From the NCBI GenBank assembly GCA_025594325.1, contig JANHCV010000009.1, forward strand, positions 310,001 to 374,000: DNA of 64,000 bases, read 5' to 3'. This document shows, piece by piece, positions 42,047 to 51,198 of this stretch. A program made the translations under genes and the position numbers. This DNA comes from Blastocladiella emersonii ATCC 22665 (lineage: Eukaryota > Blastocladiomycota > Blastocladiomycetes > Blastocladiales > Blastocladiaceae). Within the stretch, counting starts at the first letter, position 1. Every line of letters begins with the position of its first letter. The notes under the pieces were generated by a model. That model saw nothing but the letters and a program-made list of their open reading frames with translations, ran no database searches and was not told where the DNA came from.

Positions 42047-42609
42047 GGTCAAGGGAGGGGAAATGATTGGGAGGGAGGGAGGAGGTCTATACAAGTGTAG
42101 GGTATCACGCTCGGGATGCGTGGAGAGAGAGGAGAGGGAGAGCGCTGCGATGGGGCCGTCGTCAGCAAACTTTCCTCGCGGATGATGATGCCCGGTGCCG
42201 GCCCTCGAGGAAGGTAACAAGGAGAGGGACACTCACCTGATGGCGACTGCGACGGCGACGGCGGTAAGGGACGGATGGGGATGAAGTTGCCGCAAGTGCG
42301 CCACACGACGCTAACGGCGGAGAGGATGATACGGCGAGGACGACTCGCCGAGGTGTTGACGACGAGAGAGCGAGCGAGAGCTGCGCCGCAGCAAGTTCTT
42401 CATGAGCCCCGCCCGCTGCGTGAGTGGACGGAGAGGTTCGAGAGCGCCAGCGGGGCTTGGCAGCAGATCGCCCGCCGACCTGGTGGCGATCCGCCGTGGC
42501 GCACACACGGGGCCTTCGGCGCCACTCACACACGTGGCCTCCGCCAACACGATCTCTCCTTTCATGGCCCCGCGAATCGCTTCTCTCTTGCCTAGCGTGT
42601 ATGAAACTC
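42047..42609. other. Intergenic, no gene seen
   Basis: 563 bp upstream of the subtilase start and downstream of the DUF1752-type gene. No supported coding frame. The minus-strand reading upstream of the subtilase ATG is open for some 60 codons but lacks a signal sequence. Confidence 0.3.
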
Positions 42610-44598
42610 TCATGAGAACAGCGATCGCCGGCCCACAACATCCAGCAACCACCCGACGGCCGACCGCACGCTCGCCACGACCTCGCCCGCGCTCGCCGGC
42701 GGCTCCCCAGGCAACGAGTCCGCCAACCCGCCGCCCGCGACCTCGTGCGCATCGAGGGTGCCGTACCCCCACCCGGTCCCCCGGGCGACGGCGCGCGCGA
42801 GGGTCGCGGGGTCGCGCGGGCGGGACGGGGACCGGCGGCGCTGCGCTGCTGGCGGCTCTGCTGACGGCGCGGGCGACGCCGGTGGTAGTGGGGGAGGCGG
42901 AACCCCCGTCGCGTACGGCAGCGCCAGGAGCGCGAGCGTGTCCGTGTCGATGTGAAAGGGGGGCAGCGCGTGGTCGCGGCCGCGCGCGAGGTCTTCCTTC
43001 GCCCACGTCGGGTCCGGGTCCGGGTCCGCGCAGTCTTCCACGGGGTCGCTCGGTTGCCGCTGGTGTGTTGCCGCCACGGGTGCGGCCGGTGGTGGTGGGA
43101 GCGGCGAGGGGGTGGGCGGCGGGGGCGGGACGTCCTCGGCGTCGGGCGACGACAGCAGGTCCTCGACGAGCCCGCACAGGACGTGGAACTCTTCTTCGAC
43201 GGGCGAGCGGATCGCGGCTGCCGCGGTTGTGGAGGAGGTCGGGGAGGCAGGCAGCTGTGGCTGGCGCAGCGATTTCGGCGGCGGCGGGACCGTGAGCTTC
43301 ATCGGCTTCGCTACCAGCACAGGAGCGGCAGCGACGACAGGCCGCGGGACCGGCGACCGCCCCCTGCGCCGGTCCGCGTCGCCCATGGACCCGGCCCTCG
43401 CCCTCCTCGCCCCCGTCCCCACCCCCTCCCCCTTGACCTTGGCGTCCATCCCGATCCACGCCTCAACCACCCGTGGCACCGCGCCCGCTACTTCATCCCT
43501 CGCGAACCCCGCAAGCACGAGACTCCGCGACCGCCGGCGCCGATGCGCGACGATCTGCGTGCCCGCGAACACGCGCTCCTCGACCACGTGGTTGAACCGC
43601 ACCGTGTCGGGGACGCCGCCGCGGCCGTACCGCTCGTGCCACGTCGCGTCCACGGGCATCGGGTGCGTCGCGGTGCTCGTGCAGACGAGGACGAGGTTGG
43701 GTGGGGCGGAGGTGGAGGAGGGAGGGCGAGGGGTTTCGGCGTCGCTCCCCTCGTCCTCCTCGGACGAGGGCGGGGTGACGGACGGGGCGAACAAGCTCGG
43801 CCGCCGCGCCGCCGTGGCCGCGGGAGGTGGGGAGGCGACACGCAGCGCGCGCGACATGGCGGCCGCGTGCTCCTCGGCCGACTGCCGGCGCACGCCGCGC
43901 CGCGCGTGCTGGTGGTGGCGCGGGCGCAGCGGGGACGCGGGCTTGACAGCGTCGGCCGCGTCGCCGTCGTCGTCGTGGTGGAGCCACCCGCCGTCGGCGG
44001 TCCGCTGCAGCAGCTCGCGCAGGGTGTGTCGCTTGAGACACCCGCTGTGCGAGAGGGTGGAGGGCGACGGCGGCGAGTGGGTTGTCGCCGAGGCAAAGTC
44101 CGGGTGGATGTGCGACTTGCGGAAGATCTAGGTGCGCGGGGAGTCAGGGTCAGGGCTGCGGCGTGAGGAGGGCGACTGGGAGAGCGTACGGGTCCCGGCG
44201 CATACAAGTGCGTCGCATCTTTCTCCCAGTGGATCGTGTACGGGTGCGTCTTGGGCAGCTTCCGCGTGCGCTGGATCCTACACGCCCGCTGTATCAGTCC
44301 TGGCCCACCATCGCACAACCCACAAGGCGTACCAGATCCGCCACGTCAGGTACTCAAGCCGCTCGCCCTTGCCTCCCGCGCGGAGGGCGCCGTTCTTGAG
44401 CTTGGTGACGAGCTTCCACGACCCCGTCAGCTCCTCGTCGGTCCACGGGTGGTGCAGGTAGTCGACGTATTGCTGCGGCGGCAGCGACGCCCAGTGCGAC
44501 GGCCACACGCCGCTGCCGGACCCGCCGCCGTCGGCGAGGTTCGGCATCGACTGCGCGCGCGGGCGCGGGCGTGGGCGCGATGGTGGATGGTGTTGCAT
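42610..44598 (-). CDS. GATA_AreA/DUF1752-domain regulatory protein
   Basis: Three exons; introns at about 44335-44280 (donor GTACGCCTTG) and about 44200-44130 (acceptor CGCACCTAG). Exon 1 has the DUF1752 (GATA_AreA) signature, a short motif at the N-terminus of AreA-like nitrogen regulators and several phosphatase-regulatory proteins: WKLVTKLKNGALRAGGKGER, then LEYLTWRIW. Exon 2 starts IQRTRKLPKTHPYTIHWEKD. Exon 3 begins IFRKSHIHPDFA and contains CLKRHTLRELLQRT, acidic and Pro-rich stretches, HERYGRGGVPDTVRFNHVVE and VFAGTQIVAHRRRRSRSL. No GATA zinc finger is present, so it is not AreA itself. A Reg1/Mds3-type adaptor in nutrient signalling is possible; function is unproven. Confidence 0.6.
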
Positions 44599-44853
44599 GG
44601 GATGAATACGATTTACATGGGCCGCCGCGGTGCGGGAGCGGGGACCGGACCTCGGCCGGATTCGGGTGCTCACTCACGCTCTCTATCAGTTTATCGTGTC
44701 CCCCAACGCGTCGCGCAGCACAGCGCGAACAGCTCAAGGCGCGCGCGCGATGGTCGGATCCACCGCTGCCGCTACGGCGCGCGGCGGCGTCGACTATTAC
44801 AGGGCGTGGGAAGCGTGTGTGGCGCTGGGTCCGCCACCACCGTCGCGAGATTT

Positions 44854-45815
44854 TTATGCAAAAATGTGCTTGACGACCGCGACCAGGTTCTCGCGCATGC
44901 CCTCGTCGCCGCGGTTGCGCGAGTCGACGAGGAGGACGCGCACCGGCTCCTCCTCCTCTTCCCCATCATCGAACGTGACGGGGACCACGGACCCGCCCCA
45001 CTTACCGCCTTCATCCACCTCGACCGCCTCGTCGACCGGCGGGAGCACCCGCATCCCCGGCGGTAGATGCCGGACGACCGCCTTGTTCTGCTCGAGGTAC
45101 GCGGGCCACACGAGCGCGTCGAAATACCCCGGCGGGTCGGACCAGAAAATCCCGTCACTGCACGCGTACCCTGACCGCGCAGCGCGCCGGGCGCGACACG
45201 TCGCGCCGTCGGCGGCCACGAACACGGCCGCGTCGAACTGCTTGGCGACGGCGCGCGCGTGGTACAGGAGGAACCCGTCGACGAGGACCACCACGCGGTC
45301 GCGGCGGAGGTGTGGGAGCAGGGTGTCGGCGGGCGGGGCCCACGGCATCGCGTCGCGGTCGTCGGCCGCGCGCGTGTGTTCCTGCGCGTCGCGCTCGAGG
45401 GCGTGCTCGGCCCACAGGGCGTCGAGGGCGGCGCGCGAGGGGGCCGACCGGATGGCGGCCAGAACGCGCGACATGAGCGACAGGTCCATGGCGCTCGGCA
45501 GCTCCCAGTTGGCTTCGCCCGTTGCCGGGTCGAGCGGGATCTGGTCGTTGGGCTACGGTTGGGGGGTAGTGAGGCGCAGGGCGGGGAGGGACGGCGGCCG
45601 GGTAGGCGTACCAGGAAAAAGGTGTCCTGGCGCAGCATCCGGACCTCGCACCCGTGCGGCGTCAGGATCCGCCGCAGCTGCTCCGTGAGCATCGACTTGC
45701 CTGTATGACACGGCGACGGCGGCGGCGGGGGTTAGGTTCCGCGGAGGGATCGACAACCCCGAAAGATCGGACCCGACGCGGACGACCCGCCGACTGCAAT
45801 GAGTTGGATATTCAT
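44854..45815 (-). CDS. Nicotinamide riboside kinase-like P-loop kinase
   Basis: Three exons. The first (ATG 45813-45815) encodes MNIQLIAVGGSSASG and is joined across an intron to KSMLTEQLRRIL, giving a Walker A motif GGSSASGKS. RMLRQDTFFL follows, matching the QDDFFK block of NRK/uridine-kinase-like enzymes. After a second intron (about 45621-45552) come PNDQIPLDPATGEANWELP and SAMDLSLMSRVLAAI. The third motif VVVLVDGFLLYHARAVAKQF fits the NRK EGFLL block, then CRARRAARSGYACSDGIFW and PPGYFDALVWPAYLEQNK. The family phosphorylates nicotinamide riboside to NMN in NAD salvage. The C-terminus has an acidic DDGEEEEE insert. Assignment is by motif order. Confidence 0.8.
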
Positions 45816-46046
45816 GGTAGGTCTATGCGTTGCGATACGTTGCGTTGTGCGGGGAGAGAGAGCGAGAGCTCGAGAACGGCGACCTCAAACCGGATCGCCG
45901 CTGCCGCTCGGCGTGGCGCAGACTCTCGCAACAGCGTCACGTTTTCTGACGCCATGTGGCGCATCGCGTCGCCGATCTTCGTGAAAACGAGGGCGTGTAC
46001 TTCTTTGCAACATCATAACTGATACGACACAATTTACAAACCCCGC

Positions 46047-47643
46047 CTAGCGCGTGCGCACGCTCCCCGCGTCGCCACCGACGCCGCGCTCCGGGTAGAT
46101 GGTCGCGGGGGACTGCCGCCCGCCGCCGCCCGTCGCGCTGCCCGCGCGCATGCGGGGCGTCGTCGGCATCGCGACCGGCGTGCCGATCCCCTTGTTCACG
46201 CCGATCTCGATCTCGACCTCGGACGCAGGCGACGACGACGAAGTGGCGGGCGGCGGGTGGTCGTGAACCTGTCCGATGCGCCACTGCGCGAACCCAAACG
46301 CCAGGACGAGCTCGATCCCCAAAACCAGGTTGACCGCGATCCACTGCGGCGGGGTATCGTACGCGAGATGCCCGAGCACCGTGTTCGCGGCGCCGAGCCC
46401 GAGCATCGCGTACCCCGCGAGCCAGTGCGCGCGGTCGCGCAGCGGGACCCCCGACCGGTGCGGGTTGAACAGCTTGTCGATGACGACGCCGAGCACGCCC
46501 TGCAGCGGCGCGAGGATGGTGACGGTGAGGCCGAGTTTGCCGTGCGTCGAGTGGAAGTGTGGGACGCCGTCGGACGTCGTCGAGACGACGAGGGCCAGGC
46601 CCGTGATGGTGAGCAGGATCACGAGGGTGAAGACGGCGCGGTGGAGAGGGAACCAGAGGGTTGGAAGGCGGTGCTTGGCGAAGCGCGCGAGGATGATGCT
46701 GGACGGGAGGGGGCAAGTGGGTTGGTTAGTGAACGTCGTGGATGAGGAGCGACTTCCCTAGAAAGCGTACCCGACAAACGACAGGATGCTCCACGCGAGC
46801 GCCATGAACACGCCGTGCAGCGCGAGCGCGACGGCGCGCGTCCGGGCCTTGGCCGAGAGCTTGGGCTTGCCGGCCGCGGCGTTGGCGTCGACAGGCGGGA
46901 GCGCGGGGAGGACCATGGCCGGCACGTCGGCCGCCGCCCCAGCCGTCTCCGTCCCGTTCGCCGCCGCCGTCGCGTTCCCACCACCCGCCGCCGCCGCCCC
47001 CGGCGCAGGCGCCACGACGAGCGGGACCGACGCGTCCGCGTGGTTATACGTGAACGTCTCGGCGTCGGTGTGGATTGGGAGGTTGGCTGCCGACACGCCG
47101 GTGCCCGAGTAATAGGCGTACATCATGGCCATGGTGCCCGGCGACACGGCCTGCGCCTGCGCCGCGGTCCCGACCCGCGCCACGGGCCGCGTCAGCACCA
47201 GCGTGTGCATCCCGTTCGCGTCGGGCGTCGTCGTCGCGCGAACCAGCGTGATGCCCACCGGGTCGCTCGCGGGCGCGGGGGCCGGGGTGTTGAAGCCAGT
47301 GCTAAGGCGGCGGCTCGCGGTCCAGGCGCCCGTCGTTGCGTCTTGCCACAGCATCTACGCGGAATGGTGCGACGCGCAGTGTCAGTGGACGTCGCGACAG
47401 AGCGAGAGGAGAGGGGAAGAAGCGTACCACGACCTCGGCGCTCATCATGTTTCCGCCAAACGCGATAGAGACCCAGCCGGACACCTTGGTCAGGATCACC
47501 ATGTCGACGGCGTCGCCCGCCGCGTTGATCTGCCCCTGGTAGCACAGGTCGTTGGCGCCCCAGCACGTCAGCGGACCCGCGCGCGCCGTGGTCGCGAGCA
47601 GCAGTGCGAGCGCGACGAGGACGAGGACGAGGAGGGAGAGCAT
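46047..47643 (-). CDS. DOMON + cytochrome b561 membrane protein (copy 3)
   Basis: Same architecture as the tandem pair at 18.7-21.8 kb but on the opposite strand. Signal peptide MLSLLVLVLVALALLLATTA; DOMON with VSGWVSIAFGGNMMSAEVV, an intron (about 47425-47357), then MLWQDATTGAWTASRRLSTG, MAMMYAYYSGTGVSAANLP and a Gly/Ala/Pro linker. b561 helices: VALALHGVFMALAWSILSFV, then after an intron (about 46760-46690) IILARFAKHRLPTLWFPLHR, FHSTHGKLGLTVTIL, FNPHRSGVPLRDRAHWLAGY and GAANTVLGHLAYDTPP. The expected heme-ligand His residues are present. The C-terminal tail is longer than in the other copies and Ser/Thr/Pro-rich. Confidence 0.85.
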
Positions 47644-48127
47644 GGTGGTTGGTAGCTAGTGTGCAGATGATGTGCGATAGTCGTCGTTGTGTAGTAGTCG
47701 GTCGCCGATGATACGTTGCGCTGCGTTCGTGCGATGCGAGAGCGCGAGCTAGCGGGCGGCGGTCGCGCGCGGTTCTTGAGTGGGCGGGTGGCGAAGCAGG
47801 CCGACGCGGACACGGTGCGCAGCGAGCGGGAAGCAGGCGGTGGGGGGTGGAAGGCGGCCGCGGCGGTGAGGTGCGCGCGCAAGTGGAGCCAGCAGGGCCC
47901 GCCGGCTCAGCCGCTCTGCCCGCCCGCCAGCCCGACCCGCCCGCTTCCCCGCGATACCGGCCTTGGATCCAGCTTCCCAGGCGGGCCCGCGCCGCGATCG
48001 CCTTCCCGGATCGCGCGGCGCCAAATTGCGGGCTAGGCTCCGCACCCACCGATGGCTCACACCTTCCCCTCGAGTACTCAAGCAGCACTCGCACGCCTCC
48101 AAATCAACGTCGAACAATGAGTGGAAT
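47644..48127. promoter_or_regulatory. Upstream region of DOMON-b561 copy 3
   Basis: 484 bp between the copy-3 ATG and the stop of the next minus-strand gene. No TATA box and no additional gene were found. Confidence 0.3.
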
Positions 48128-49556
48128 TCACACCACGACCACTACGTCGTCGTCGGCCGTCGCCCACCCCTCGCACGTGCACCGCGTCGACTTGGACGCA
48201 AACGCGAACCCGCCCGCGCCCACGACCGCGGGACCCGCGGCGTTCTTGACCGTCGCCGAAAGCGCCGCGTGCGTTGAGGGCACGCGTCGCCGCAGCCGCC
48301 GCACCGCGGCAGGCACGAGCCCGGCATCGGCCTCGGCGCGCGCCATCCGCGCCATGACGGGTGCGGGGACACCGATCGCCGCGACCGCGTACGTGCAGAA
48401 CGGCGCGAGGTGGCCCGCGTAGTGCTCCTCCTCTTCCCCTTCGCCGTCGTTCGCGGTGAGCACCGGCATCCCCGCGCGGTGCGTCCAGTCGGTCGCCTGC
48501 TCGCGGCCCGCGACATCGACGCGGTCGCGCGCGCTGACCCACGTCACGCGGACGACCTGCGCCCACATGGCCCAGTGCGCCGCGAGCCCCGCGCGTGCAC
48601 CGCCAGACCCGCCGTGCGCGCCCCAGTCCGCGACCAGCGACCCGTCCGCGAGCCCGCGCGCCGTGAACTCGGCCCAGTCGCGCCCGATCACCGTGATCCC
48701 GCTGCGCGCCGCGGCCGGGGTTCCGTCGAAGCCCGAAGTCCACACGAGCCGCGGCGGCTGCGTGCCGTCGGCGCGGAACTCGGCGTACCCGCGCAGCTCG
48801 CGGAGCAGCGAGGTCAGGCACAGGTACGTGTCGGCGCGGCCCACGAGCGCCACGTGTGTCGGATCGTAAAGGGGAGGAGTGCCCGACACGTACCCGAGCG
48901 CGTGCAGCAGCGGGTACGCGTCGCGCGCGAGCGGCGACGTTGCGGGCGAGAGCAGGATCGGCGACGGAGCCGCGCCGCCAAGCGCGCGCAGCTTGTCGCC
49001 GGCGTGGCCCGGCACCGGGTCTGCCGAGAGTGCGAGGTGGTTCGGGATCAGGTGCACGCGGGGTGATGGGGTGAGGGTCGAGAGGCGCGACAGGTGCGCC
49101 TGGTCCGTGTAGTTGGCCGTCACGTAGAAGGCGTACTCGACGCGCGCGCCTGTCGCCGTCTCGACCGACGACAGCGTGTCGTTGGCCAGCCACGTCTGCG
49201 TCAGGGTTGAGATGTCCGAGAGGAAGTCGAGGTTCACGTGGATGAGGATCAGCAGCCGCACGCTGGCGTCGGTCGTGTTGGCGTCGGTCGTGTTGGTGGT
49301 AGTTTGAGTGCGTGGTTGAGGTGCGCGCAGGATGTGCGCAACCGAGTCTTGAACTACGACGGGCAGCGGTGAGAACTTGGTCGTCCGCTTCGAGACTGAC
49401 GAGCGCCGTACCAATCAATGGCGTCAGCTCCTGTGCTTCTCGCTCGGCCGTCATCGGGCCCACCACGGCCGCTTGCACCAGCGCGATAGCGAGCGCGAGG
49501 ACCGCGAGCGAGCAGCGCCAGAAATGCATGGTGTTTCGTCTAGTCGTCGAGTTCAT
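48128..49556 (-). CDS. Secreted or type II membrane protein, unassigned
   Basis: Two exons. Exon 1 carries a signal peptide or anchor (MNSTTRRNTMHFWRCSLAVL, then ALAIALVQA) and ends QELTPLI; the intron runs from GTACGGCGCTC to CGTCGTAG (about 49420-49350). Exon 2 continues VQDSVAHILRAPQPR. The ~400-residue lumenal part has alternating strands and helices: VRLLILIHVNLDFLSDIS, VEYAFYVTANYTDQ, HVALVGRADTYLCLTSLLRE, WAEFTARGLADGSLVADWGA and VVRVTWVSARDRVDV. Layout and Trp/Asp content are reminiscent of CAP59/CMT1-type fungal glycosyltransferases, but I see no DxD motif I trust, so no function is assigned. A second Met (MHFW) could be the start. Confidence 0.6.
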
Positions 49557-49731
49557 GGCGAGTGCGTCTAGTTCGTTGCAGTCGGTCTATGTAGCCAAGT
49601 CTATGGACTCTACTGCTGAGGGAGCGGAGGGGGTGAGGTTGCGTTTCGGAGACTTGAGCGACGCGTCGCGTCCCAGGTCGCGCAGGCAAGCGGGAGGCAG
49701 GTGCGAGACGCGTCGCGCCAATCACGCGACC

Positions 49732-49745
49732 GCGCCACACGCGTG
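49732..49745 (+). promoter_or_regulatory. GCGCCACACGCGTG element, F-box-like copy 4
   Basis: A close variant of the family 14-mer (one substitution), 62 bp upstream of the copy-4 ATG. Confidence 0.55.
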
Positions 49746-49937
49746 CGAGTTTGGACAAACTCTCGGGCGCGGTTGAGGCTCTTCCGTATCCGATTGCGTC
49801 TCCAACAATGACAAAAGCTAATGAATCGCACTTGCTGAAACCGACTGGGCACTTTGCAGACCTCCCCGTCGAGCTGCTCGAGTTGGTGCTCAGTCTCGCC
49901 GTACCACGCGCCATCGTTCCCGCCGTGATACGAGCAC

Positions 49938-49948
49938 TCGCTGATGCG
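49938..49948 (+). repeat. Left copy of 11-bp target-site duplication
   Basis: TCGCTGATGCG, identical to 51188-51198. Reading across only one copy restores the frame of the interrupted F-box-like gene. Confidence 0.7.
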
Positions 49949-51187
49949 GGACTTCATCACGGACCTGCCGCGCAGCAAGGGCATGACGTGCATCATGGTC
50001 GTGGTCGACCTTTTCTCCAAGATGTCGCACTTCATCCCGCTCGCCGCGATCCCGACGGCCGCCACGACCGCCGAGGCCTTCATCCAGCACGTCGTGCGGC
50101 TGCACGGGCTCCCCACCGGCATCGTTTCGGACCGCGGGTCGCAGTTCACGTCGCGGTTCTGGTCGGCCATGTGCGAGTCGCTCGAGATCAAGGCCAAGCT
50201 CTCGACGGCGTACCACCCGCAGACCGACAGGCAGACCGAGCGCATGAACCAGACCCTCGAGGTGCACCTGCGCATGTTCGTCAACGAGGACCAGACGAAC
50301 TGGGTCGAGCTGCTGCCGTACGCCGAGATGGCCATCAACAACGCGCTCAACGAGTCGACGGGCGAGATGCCGTTCAAGGTCAACTACGGCTTCGACCCGC
50401 GGCTGGCGGCGGCGACGGACCGGTCGGATCGGGTTCCATCAGCCGCGGCGCTGGCCGAGCGCATTGCCGACATCCAGGGCCAGCTGCTCGAGAAGGTCGA
50501 GCGCGCCAAGCAGCTGTACAAGAAGCACGCCGACCGACGCCGCCGCGAGGGCCCCGACTACAAGGTCGGCGACATGGTGCTGCTGAGCACCAAGAACCTG
50601 CGCGTCGACGTGCCCAAGGCCAAGCTCGGGCAGAAGTACACGGAGCCGCTCAAGATCGTGCGCCTCATTCGCAAGACGGCCGTCGAGCTCGAGCTGCCGC
50701 CGACCATGGCGCGCGTCCACCCGGTGTTCCACGTCTCGCTCGTCAAGCCGGCGGTCGCGCACGACGAGGACACGTTCCCGGGCCGCACGCTGCCGCCGCC
50801 GGCGCCGTACGTCGTCAACGGGCGCGAGGAGTGGTCGGTCGAGGCGATCGTCGACGCGCGCAGGTCGGCTTCGGGTCGCAGCGTCGAGTACCTGGTCAAG
50901 TGGCACGGCTGCCCCGAGACCGACAACACGTGGGAGCCGTACGCGAACCTCAAGCACCTCGAGATGCTCGCCGAGTTCCACGCCGCGCACCCGTCGGCCC
51001 CCGACCCTCGCCGCAGGAGGGGAGGGGGGGGATAGTGTCACGTGCGCGTTTGGCACGTGCGCCGTGACGTCTCGGATTGTTGAGCCGCCGCTCGCTCGCA
51101 CTCTGTTCTCGCTCCCTGCTGTTCAACCACATACATCCTCGTTCGCTAGTCATCGTGTATTCGGCCCTCCCCGGGCGCTCCGTTACA
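49949..51187 (+). mobile_element. 5'-truncated Ty3/gypsy chromovirus: integrase, chromodomain and 3' LTR
   Basis: A 1,239-bp LTR-retrotransposon remnant. The frame starts within the integrase core at DFITDLPRSKGMTCIMVVVD (first core Asp), continues with LFSKMSHFIPL, GIVSDRGSQFTSRFW (second Asp), AYHPQTDRQTERMNQ (catalytic Glu) and LPYAEMAINNALNEST. A GPY/F-like region follows (YTEPLKIVRLIRKTAVELEL, HPVFHVSLVKP), then a chromodomain (VEYLVKWHGCPETDNTWEPY). It ends at a TAG at 51033-51035. A polypurine tract directly precedes a TG...CA LTR. Gag, protease, reverse transcriptase, RNase H and the 5' LTR are absent. The fragment is flanked by an 11-bp direct repeat. Confidence 0.85.
51036..51187 (+). 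repeat. 3' LTR (about 152 bp) of the chromovirus fragment
   Basis: Begins TGTCACGTGCGCG immediately after the polypurine tract AGGAGGGGAGGGGGGGGATA and ends CTCCGTTACA at the direct repeat. TG...CA termini are canonical. No matching 5' LTR exists here, so the left limit rests on the polypurine tract. Confidence 0.65.
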
Positions 51188-51198
51188 TCGCTGATGCG
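51188..51198 (+). repeat. Right copy of 11-bp target-site duplication
   Basis: TCGCTGATGCG directly after the terminal CA of the LTR; partner of 49938-49948. Confidence 0.7.

Noticed and set aside
40319-42100. Long plus-strand open frame opposite the subtilase gene
   Set aside because: A GC-rich antisense shadow: Arg/Gly/Asp-rich with no family signal, while the minus strand carries the full protease triad.
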